A DNA stretch of 64,000 bases from Kordia algicida OT-1. GTDB lineage: Bacteria; Bacteroidota; Bacteroidia; Flavobacteriales; Flavobacteriaceae. The stretch is taken from assembly GCF_000154725.1 (NCBI RefSeq), contig NZ_DS544873.1:3385339-3449338 (forward strand), written 5' to 3'. Positions 17,491 through 24,600 of the stretch are shown piece after piece. The position numbers and the translations under genes are program-made. Numbering within the stretch: the stretch's first letter is position 1; every line of letters starts with the position of its first letter. Under the pieces are notes generated by a model. That model worked only from the letters and a program-made list of their open reading frames with translations, made no database searches and had not been told where the DNA came from.

Positions 17491-17660
17491 TAATTTTTGA
17501 ATGTCAACTTTGTTAAAAAAGAGAAACAAATATAGCTAGTTTTTTAGGTTTGCCTGTATTTTTAACAAAGTTTACCATGCTAAGCTGTTGTATTTTATGA
17601 ATTTATCAAAAAAATGGCAGTTAATTTTCATTTTTCGCATTCGCTAGAAATAGATTTCTC

Positions 17661-17668
17661 TATATTTG
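17661..17668 (+). promoter_or_regulatory. Candidate -7 promoter element (TATATTTG)
   Basis: An exact TAnnTTTG box 121 bases upstream of the epimerase start. A matching TTTG -33 box is not clear. The leader in between contains a small CAAGG/CCTTG hairpin (17708-17721). Confidence 0.4.
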
Positions 17669-17788
17669 TAATCAATTTTTACTCGATAATCGAGATTTAA
17701 AATGTTGCAAGGATTTCCTTGTTATACGAATATGAATTTCTTATAAATACCCTACGGACTTGTCCTGAGGTAATTGATTGTTTTTTTG

Positions 17789-18739
17789 ATGAGTACAAAA
17801 GTTTTAATTATTGGTGCCTGCGGACAGATAGGCACAGAATTAACAGCAGCTTTGCGAAATACTTACGGCGCTGAAAATGTGATTGCGTCTGATATTCGCC
17901 AAAGCGAAAGCGAAGTGTTTACTCAAGGTGTTTTTGAACTGCTTGATGCACGCAATAAGGAAGCAATTCAGGCATGTGTAGAAAAACATGAAATCACCGA
18001 TGTGTATTTGATGGCTGCGCTACTTTCTGCAACTGCTGAGAAGAATCCGGAGTTTGCTTGGGATTTGAATATGAATTCACTACTTCATGTACTGAATCTT
18101 GCGAAAGATAAGATCGTCAAAAAAGTATTTTGGCCAAGTTCTATTGCGGTTTTTGGCGAAAATTCTCCGAAGAAAAATACACCACAACATACGATTATGG
18201 AACCTTCTACCGTTTACGGAATTAGCAAATTGGCTGGTGAACGTTGGTGCGAGTATTATTATAAGAATTATGGCGTTGATGTACGTAGTATTCGATATCC
18301 GGGAATTATTAGCTGGAAAGCAAATCCTGGTGGCGGAACGACTGATTATGCCGTGGAAATTTTTCATGAAGCGATTAAACACGGACAGTATACTTGTTTT
18401 TTGAGTGAAGATACTTCGCTTCCAATGATGTTTATGGACGATGCCGTTCGAGCTACAATTGCTATTATGAATGCCGAAGTTACTGACATAAACATACGTT
18501 CTTCGTATAATATTGCTGCGACGAGTTTTACACCAAAAGAATTGACCTCAGCAATACAAGAGTTGCTTCCTGAGTTTACAATTGCATATGAACCTGATTT
18601 TAGACAACAAATTGCTGATAGTTGGCCAGAAAGCATTGATGATTCTGCTGCTACTAATGATTGGAATTGGTCATCTGAGTTTGATATGAAAGCAATTGTT
18701 TCTGAAATGATTACGAATTTGAATAAGAGACTTGGTTAG
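17789..18739 (+). CDS. NAD-dependent epimerase/dehydratase family protein (L-threonine 3-dehydrogenase-like)
   Basis: A 316-residue short-chain dehydrogenase of the extended type. The N-terminus has the NAD loop KVLIIGACGQIGTELTAAL, the middle has WPSSIAVFGE, and the catalytic pair is VYGISKLAGERWCEYY (Tyr-x3-Lys). The stretch RSIRYPGIISWKANPGGGTTDYAVEIFHEAI is typical of bacterial SDR-type L-threonine 3-dehydrogenases, which oxidise threonine to 2-amino-3-ketobutyrate. The ATG at 17789 is preferred over an in-frame TTG 15 bases earlier. The substrate is inferred from similarity only. The stop codon lies inside a run of 9-bp tandem repeats. Confidence 0.85.
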   Translation: MSTKVLIIGACGQIGTELTAALRNTYGAENVIASDIRQSESEVFTQGVFELLDARNKEAIQACVEKHEITDVYLMAALLSATAEKNPEFAWDLNMNSLLHVLNLAKDKIVKKVFWPSSIAVFGENSPKKNTPQHTIMEPSTVYGISKLAGERWCEYYYKNYGVDVRSIRYPGIISWKANPGGGTTDYAVEIFHEAIKHGQYTCFLSEDTSLPMMFMDDAVRATIAIMNAEVTDINIRSSYNIAATSFTPKELTSAIQELLPEFTIAYEPDFRQQIADSWPESIDDSAATNDWNWSSEFDMKAIVSEMITNLNKRLG

Positions 18740-18777
18740 ACTTGTTAGACTTGTTAGACTTGTTAGACTTGTTAGAC
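18735..18777. repeat. Five tandem copies of a 9-bp unit GTTAGACTT
   Basis: The unit GTTAGACTT repeats from 18735; the last copy differs in its final two bases. The first copy contains the TAG stop codon of the epimerase gene. It is a microsatellite that could vary in length without changing the protein. Confidence 0.9.
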
Positions 18778-18823
18778 GAAAATACTTTTTCTCAATACTA
18801 ATATCTCAATACTCACTACTATT

Positions 18824-21562
18824 TCAAGCTTGTTTTTTTCTTCTTGATCGGATAAAAAGTATGATTCCTGTGAGTAATAATCCGCCTAAAATATAAGATA
18901 TATACGAACTTGAGGTTTCGTAAATCGGAGTTACATCGCCTGTAATGGTAAGTGCGCTCCAATAATACGGAGAAGCTTCACTCGTATTTCCATTGTTTTT
19001 GATATAGGTAAGCTTTGCTTTTTGCAATGCGCATGCTTTGGTATCTCCATTGGCTAGATTTTTGTAAAATTCTTGAATGATATCATTGCTTGCTTTTTCG
19101 TTGATATCCCAAAGTGAAGAAACTACACTTTTTGCACCTGCATTGAAAAATCCTCTTGCCAAACTCATGACTCCTTCGCCTTTTTTGAGCTCGCCATCTG
19201 AGGTTTTACAAGCACTTAGCACAACTAATTCCGATTGGTTTTTGGTAAAATACAGTTCGTCAAGCGTCATTTTTTCGTCATAAAAAGCCATCCAAGGAAC
19301 AGTATTGTCTATGCCGCCATGCGTAGAAAGATGTATGATTTTGTAGTTTCCGTAGGCTTCCGTGAATCGCTGTTTTGTAGCATCTTCATATTGAAAATGG
19401 TTTGCTTTGAAGATATTGGTTAATTTTTCGAGTTCTGCCGAGCTTGTGGCAAGTTTTCCGTAGTTATCATTTTTGAATTTTGTAGGTGCAATAGCAATGA
19501 ACATTTTTGATATCGGCACTTTGTTTTGTTTTGATTGTGCAGCCGAAGAAAGCGAGTAGTTGTAGTGAATGCCAACCGTTTTAATGAGGTATTCATTGTC
19601 TGGCGTTAACAAAGCTTCAAAAGGAATGTACTGCAACATTCCATCTGCAATTATCGTTACACGTTTTTGAAAAAGAGCATTACTTTCTTTGAACGGAATC
19701 AGTTGTTGATAGAGTTTTTTGGCAACAGTTTGGTATGTTTTTTTGTCTTTTTTGTTTATGAATGGTTTTGAAACAGATGCTTTGTAGGTTTCAACTGTTT
19801 TGGTCAAGATTCCGGTGTTTGGTAATGCTTCTAATTCAATTGTTTTTGGAGAGATTAATGCTACAAATCCTTTTTCTTTTCCAACAATGTATTGCAATAC
19901 CAATTCGTTTTCCTGTAGATTTTTTTGTACTTCTTGTAGTGTTATAATGTTGATATTTTTCTTGTAATTGTAATATTTTGGATAGTTAGTTTCTAAAGAA
20001 TCTACAAAGCTGTTGTATTCTTTTTTGTATTTGAATACGCTATTTTTTAGAGAATCTAAGGTTTGATTATCTGTTGCGCTTGCTTGAATTTCTGCTTCTA
20101 GCGTTTTGATTTCTTTGATAAGGTTTTGTTCACGTTCTAAGATATCTTCTGGAAGTTTGGAAAGACGCTTTGCCGTTGCATTGGTCATGTTTTCCAACAG
20201 CAACATCGCTTTGTTTTTTTCCATAAAGAAGAATGCTTTTTCAGGTTGTTGCAAACGATAACAAACCTCAACTGCTTTCGGATAAAAAGTGGCACTTTTT
20301 TTACGCCAGAATAGTTTTGATAAGTCTTCACGACTTTCCACATAAATAATATCAATTAATTGATCGGCTAGTGTGAATGTTTCGAGTGCATTTTGCAGGT
20401 ATGCTGGTTTTTCTTCTGCGTCATAATAGGCAATCCAACCATTGGCTTTGTCAATTAAATATCCTAAGATGTCTAGTTTGTTTGGAGATAATTCGATGTC
20501 TTGAAAACTAGGCAATGTTTTGTAGTCTAATTCTTTGGATTGCAATGCTTGTGTGATTGCTTTTTGGTAGTGAATAATGGCTTTTTTGTGGTTGTTTTCT
20601 TTTTGGTAGATGTCTGCTAGGTTGTTGGAAATCATATCAATAGCATCTTTATCGTATAAAATATTGCTTCTAGCTTCATTCAAATAATATTTTGCTTTCT
20701 CTAGTTGATTTATTTTTTTACTTACAATTGCCAAATTAATATTACTTCTGAAAATATTTATAGAATCTTCTTCTGAAATTGAAACATTTAGTGCTTTAAT
20801 GTAGTTTTCTTTTGCAGATTCAAAATCTTTTTGAAAATCGTAAAAAGCACCTAAATTCAAGTAATTAACTATATTATTTTCTATACTTATGTAACTTTTT
20901 AATATTTCTAATTCTTTCTTAATCTCTAATATTTGTTTAGTGTAACTAGAATCATATAAACCTATCAACGTTTCGAGCTTACATACATAAGATCTAACTA
21001 ATTCTTGATTATTTTCATATTTTTTTAAAAGGTATATAGATTTATCATAATTAGAAATTGATTTTTGAAAATCTCCTAAATCACTATAAATATTTCCTAA
21101 TGAACGATATATTTTGCCTGTATATTCGTCAATTTTGGGATATCTTTTTAAATAATTATTTCCTGCTTTAAGTGCTTTGTATAGTTGTTGATCTCGATAT
21201 AAAAAAACAATTCTATTTCTATGGTTTTTTTTGAAATCATCAAAATTAAAGTTATTTAAGCTTACAGCTAGGTTTTCGATTTTTTCTGTAAGCTGAATAG
21301 ATTTTTTAAGTTCAGAAAAACCTGTTTCTCTGATGAAACTTCTATATATTTTTGCCAATTTTAGTGTGTCTACTTTAATATTTTCTACGAGCAATAAACT
21401 ATCTAATAATACTTCCCTTTCATTAAAAGTCAACTCTTTGTCTTCAATTCGCTGGTAATAATAGGCAGCTAACTCCAAATTTTGCGCTTGAAGCATGTAG
21501 AATGATACTAAAAAAAGGAGTGTTAGGGGAAACTTATGAATTCTTGTATGTAAAGTAATCAT
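18824..21562 (-). CDS. TPR-repeat protein with C-terminal CHAT (caspase-like) domain
   Basis: A 912-residue protein with a signal peptide (about residues 1-26), many TPR helices (about 120-450), and a CHAT caspase-like peptidase domain (about 600-870). The domain contains IIHLSTHGGID with the catalytic His748 and ELVVLSACKTSDGELKKGEGVMSLARGFFNAGAKSVVSSLWDIN with catalytic Cys785. A C-terminal membrane helix (about 885-907) ends in RSRRKKQA. The active site appears complete. It is probably exported and membrane anchored. CHAT proteins with TPRs act in stress or cell-death-like signalling in several bacteria, but the target is unknown here. It is divergent from a small double-glycine peptide gene. 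Confidence 0.93.
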   Translation of the reverse strand: MITLHTRIHKFPLTLLFLVSFYMLQAQNLELAAYYYQRIEDKELTFNEREVLLDSLLLVENIKVDTLKLAKIYRSFIRETGFSELKKSIQLTEKIENLAVSLNNFNFDDFKKNHRNRIVFLYRDQQLYKALKAGNNYLKRYPKIDEYTGKIYRSLGNIYSDLGDFQKSISNYDKSIYLLKKYENNQELVRSYVCKLETLIGLYDSSYTKQILEIKKELEILKSYISIENNIVNYLNLGAFYDFQKDFESAKENYIKALNVSISEEDSINIFRSNINLAIVSKKINQLEKAKYYLNEARSNILYDKDAIDMISNNLADIYQKENNHKKAIIHYQKAITQALQSKELDYKTLPSFQDIELSPNKLDILGYLIDKANGWIAYYDAEEKPAYLQNALETFTLADQLIDIIYVESREDLSKLFWRKKSATFYPKAVEVCYRLQQPEKAFFFMEKNKAMLLLENMTNATAKRLSKLPEDILEREQNLIKEIKTLEAEIQASATDNQTLDSLKNSVFKYKKEYNSFVDSLETNYPKYYNYKKNINIITLQEVQKNLQENELVLQYIVGKEKGFVALISPKTIELEALPNTGILTKTVETYKASVSKPFINKKDKKTYQTVAKKLYQQLIPFKESNALFQKRVTIIADGMLQYIPFEALLTPDNEYLIKTVGIHYNYSLSSAAQSKQNKVPISKMFIAIAPTKFKNDNYGKLATSSAELEKLTNIFKANHFQYEDATKQRFTEAYGNYKIIHLSTHGGIDNTVPWMAFYDEKMTLDELYFTKNQSELVVLSACKTSDGELKKGEGVMSLARGFFNAGAKSVVSSLWDINEKASNDIIQEFYKNLANGDTKACALQKAKLTYIKNNGNTSEASPYYWSALTITGDVTPIYETSSSYISYILGGLLLTGIILFIRSRRKKQA

Positions 21563-21657
21563 AAAGGTTTGGGTATTTATTTTTTTTTTGCAATACGTAA
21601 AATCTGTACAATAATTAGTAACTTTCTTAAGTTATGTATCTATAAAACATTACTATT

Positions 21658-21777
21658 ATGAAAAATCAACAAAGTATTTCACAATTTAAACAATTTCAAA
21701 TTCCTTCCCTAATCATTTCCAAAATTAATGGTGGTGAAAAGAAACAAGCAGCAAAAGCCGATGAAGAAATTGAATAA
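21658..21777 (+). CDS. 39-residue peptide with a double-glycine leader motif
   Basis: MKNQQSISQFKQFQIPSLII is followed by SKINGG and a short charged tail (EKKQAAKADEEIE). The leader resembles the double-glycine natural-product precursors of Bacteroidota (compare the peptides at 34089 and 36588, which also end in GG). The putative core has no Cys, Ser or Thr, so it is not a lanthipeptide. It could be an unmodified signalling peptide, a decayed precursor or a substrate of another enzyme. A terminator follows 19 bases after the stop. It faces away from the CHAT gene. Confidence 0.6.
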   Translation: MKNQQSISQFKQFQIPSLIISKINGGEKKQAAKADEEIE

Positions 21778-21796
21778 AATCAAATTTTACAATATG

Positions 21797-21820
21797 AAAT
21801 CCTGCGTTATTGCGGGATTT
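21797..21820 (+). terminator. Terminator after the small peptide gene
   Basis: AAATCCTGC pairs with GCGGGATTT with one wobble, followed by a T run (21818-21824). Confidence 0.75.
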
Positions 21821-22875
21821 TTTTATACAAGATTCTTAGAAACGTCATTCTGAGCTTGACTCAGAATCTCATCACACTAATTATCAATCTTTATGAAAAA
21901 CCGAATCGATACTGAATTAAGTTCAGCACATGGTTTTGTTTGATGAAATTTTGACTTTCTGGACAGACTCTAATTCAACTAGCAATATTGTATGCGTCTT
22001 CCAGACTTCACAATATTGAGTTGCCCATACTTGATCTTGAGATCCCGTTATGCAACGGGATTAATTCAACTAGCAACATTGTGTGCGTCTTTCAGACTTC
22101 ACAATGTTGAGTTGCCCATACTTGATCTTGTGATCCCGTTATGCAACGGGATTAATTCAACTAGCAACATTGGGTGCGTCTTCCAGACTTCACAATGTTG
22201 AGTTGCCCATACTTGATCTTGTGATCCCGTTATGCAACGGGATTAATTCAACTAGCAACATTGGGTGCGTCTTCCAGACTTCACAATGTTGAGTTGCCCA
22301 TACTTGATCTTGTGATCCCGTTATGCAACGGGATTAATTCAACTAGCAATATTGGGTGCGTCTTTCAGACTTCACAATGTTGAGTTGCCCATACTTGATC
22401 TTGTGATCCCGTTATGCAACGGGATTAATTCAACTAACAATATTGGGTGCGTCTTTCAGACTTCACAATATTGAGTTGCCCATACTTGATCTTGTGATCC
22501 CGTTATGCAACGGGATTAATTCAACTAGCAATATTGGGTGCGTCTTCCAGACTTCACAATGTTGAGTTTCCCATACTTGATCTTGAGATCCCGTTATGCA
22601 ACGGGATTAATTCAACTAGCAATATTGTGTGCGTCTTTCAGACTTCACAATGTTGAGTTTCCCATACTTGATCTTGAGATCCCGTTATGCAACGGGATTA
22701 ATTCAACTAGCAATATTGTGTGCGTCTTCCAGACTTCACAATATTGAGTTTCATTAAGGTAAAAGAGGAGTTTTTACGCTCCCCTTTTAAATAGTCTAAA
22801 TGCAAGATTACCTAAACCTAATTTAAACTATAAACCTTTTATGGGAACTCTGTACTAACTAATTTTCTTTCTTCT
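21821..22875. other. Long intergenic region holding the tandem array
   Basis: Outside the array there is a GTCATTCTGAGCTTGACTCAG dispersed element (21843-21872) and, at 22761-22788, a weak AAAAGAGGAG/CTCCCCTTTT hairpin that could end the subtilase transcript coming from the right. No credible gene is seen. Confidence 0.5.
21970..22751 (+). repeat. Tandem array of 91-bp units, each with two hairpins (8 full copies plus a partial)
   Basis: Units begin at 21970, 22061, 22152, 22243, 22334, 22425, 22516, 22607 and 22698, and the last is cut after about 54 bases. Each unit has a long stem (outer CAACT/AGTTG, inner CAAYATTG/CAATRTTG, GTCT/AGAC tip) and a perfect short hairpin ATCCCGTT-ATGC-AACGGGAT. 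The varying stem base is always pairable as plus-strand RNA: T-A, C-G or T-G in every copy. No spacers exist between units, so it is not CRISPR. Open frames through it are by-products of the 91-bp period. Confidence 0.95.
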
Positions 22876-24183
22876 CTATTCAGGAATGTGCTTTGAATAT
22901 TGTATTTCTGATAAGTTAGGATCATAGATAGCATTTTCTATGACGGTGCTTTTTAATAAAACTCCTGACATTCCTAATTGATATTGAGTTCCACTATATC
23001 CTGAGGTTAATGCGGCAGAATACGAAGTTCCGCTTATGTATAATGTTTGGTTATTGTACGTAAAAGGAATGTATTCTCCTGAGGCTGCAATGTCGACAGA
23101 ATATACACCTCTATTTGAAAAACTTGCCAAACCAGAGTTTGGATTACTAGATGCGCCGTTGATATCTACTAATGAACCACTTGCATAAGGACTTGAATTT
23201 GTTCCTTGTGATCCGTGTGCTGCTAATGCTGCTACTGCTAATAAATTGTCAGATTCGTAAGAAGATGGATAATGTGGTGTGGTATCATTGTTTAATCCTT
23301 TGTTCCCTGCGGAAGTCACTACTAAAATATCTTCTGCATCATCAATAAATTTCTCCAATAACTCACGTTCATAATAATTCCAACCAAAACTCATGTTAAT
23401 GACATTTACGTCTGGCTTGTTTGCTGCATATTGAAATCCGCAAAGCGCATCAAAGTAACGGATATTCCCATTGCTATTCGCCACTTTTACAGGCAATATT
23501 TGATAGTTTACATTGGCTGCTTCAAACTGAGAAGCTATTAAGCTTGAAACAATCGTTCCGTGTCTTCCTCTGTGATCGTCGTACGGATTGTTGTCTTCAT
23601 CTACAAAATTCCATCCAAACAATTCATTGTAGCCATTATCCGAACAAGCATCTGTTCCACTGTTGTATAAATATGGTGATGAGAAACCTGGATACTCATA
23701 CATGATTCCTGTATCTAATACTGCTACAGTGACACCTTGATTTGAGCTAACCATTTTTGATAATCCATCATTGATATTCCCAGTGCCACCAAAATCTACA
23801 AACATATTTTCTTGTATTTTAATAGTTGGATTGTATTCGGCTCCTTCAATTTCTTCATCAGATTTTGCAGTCGCTTTTTTCTCCTCTAAACCACCGCCAT
23901 TGGCTTGTCCTTTGCTAAAAATCCAAAGTTCGAGGTTAGGGTCGGCACATTCACATTTTTTATATTCTTGGATGTGGTATTCGTTTCTTTTTATTACTTT
24001 TTCTGCTTCTGTAGTTCCTTCAGGATATAAAATGACAAGTTCGTTTCCTCCAGAATTAGCGCCTCCTTTTTGTGTGATCTCAGTTTCTTTTGCAATTTCA
24101 GTTTCAAGATTTAAAGACTCTTTTTGGCATCCTACTAAAGTTAAGGATAGGATTACACAGCAGTATACTATTACTTTTTTCAT
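22876..24183 (-). CDS. S8 family subtilisin-like serine peptidase, lipoprotein
   Basis: A 435-residue lipoprotein (signal ending LTLVGCQ, Cys19) with a Lys- and Glu-rich propeptide region and a peptidase S8 domain (about 145-410). The catalytic triad is Asp157 in TVAVLDTGI, His208 in DHRGRHGTIVSSL and Ser387 in SGTSYSAALTSG, with the oxyanion Asn294 in VTSAGNKG. No C-terminal sorting domain is present, so it is anchored by lipid. The gene is preceded by a 400-base leader whose distal part has the same promoter and hairpin as the T9SS operon to its right. It could process the large secreted protein, but this is only inferred from the shared regulation. Confidence 0.93.
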   Translation of the reverse strand: MKKVIVYCCVILSLTLVGCQKESLNLETEIAKETEITQKGGANSGGNELVILYPEGTTEAEKVIKRNEYHIQEYKKCECADPNLELWIFSKGQANGGGLEEKKATAKSDEEIEGAEYNPTIKIQENMFVDFGGTGNINDGLSKMVSSNQGVTVAVLDTGIMYEYPGFSSPYLYNSGTDACSDNGYNELFGWNFVDEDNNPYDDHRGRHGTIVSSLIASQFEAANVNYQILPVKVANSNGNIRYFDALCGFQYAANKPDVNVINMSFGWNYYERELLEKFIDDAEDILVVTSAGNKGLNNDTTPHYPSSYESDNLLAVAALAAHGSQGTNSSPYASGSLVDINGASSNPNSGLASFSNRGVYSVDIAASGEYIPFTYNNQTLYISGTSYSAALTSGYSGTQYQLGMSGVLLKSTVIENAIYDPNLSEIQYSKHIPE

Positions 24184-24313
24184 GTTGTTAATAAGTTTAA
24201 ATTTATTGTTTAATTTTTAATAATGGTTTAGGTATTTAAAAAAATTATCGCTAGTTCAAACTAGCTCAAATTCTCTTGCATTATTAGGTTTTTTAATGTG
24301 CTTTTTTAAGATT

Positions 24314-24368
24314 TTATTGGTTATTCCTACTCTATTTTTAGCTAAAAGGTTTTTCGGATTCGACCTTT
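24314..24368 (-). promoter_or_regulatory. Conserved 5' leader element of the subtilase gene
   Basis: On the minus strand a hairpin AAAGGT / ACCTTT (24345-24368) encloses a 12-base loop containing ATCCGAAAA, followed by the conserved string AGAGTAGGAATAACCAAT (24316-24333). The same element, with two compensated base pairs, lies before the T9SS operon (27767-27817). It may be a regulatory RNA structure. Confidence 0.55.
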
Positions 24369-24388
24369 AAAATGAATTCATTTATAGA

Positions 24389-24417
24389 ATAGTTAGGAAG
24401 GAGGAGTTTTGTTACCC
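24389..24417 (-). promoter_or_regulatory. Predicted ECF sigma promoter of the subtilase gene
   Basis: GGGTAAC (24411-24417) and TAACTAT (24389-24395), 15 bases apart on the minus strand. The same two boxes at the same spacing lie at 27839-27867. Confidence 0.6.
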
Positions 24418-24544
24418 AACTTTTTTATGAAAATTTTAACAAACTTATTTTGATCGTTTTCATGGTAGATAGATACAGCAAAATACATATTTTTAACTGT
24501 AATGTTATTTAATTTTATAATCGTTGTAAATATTTTAGATAAAA

Positions 24545-24576
24545 AAATTCCAGCCAATAGAGATTGACTGGAATTT
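24545..24576 (-). terminator. Terminator of the T9SS protein gene
   Basis: AAATTCCAG and CTGGAATTT with an inner CAA/TTG extension form a stem 25 bases past the stop. The following minus-strand bases are T-rich. Confidence 0.75.
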
Positions 24577-24600
24577 ATTCAGGTATTTAAAAAATGATAT

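Noticed and set aside
21992-22747. Two 69-residue open frames inside the 91-bp array
   Set aside because: They simply follow the repeat period, have no signal, and their composition copies the hairpins; no start context or homology supports them.
21970-22751. CRISPR array
   Set aside because: Units are 91 bp and contiguous with no spacers, and no cas genes lie near.
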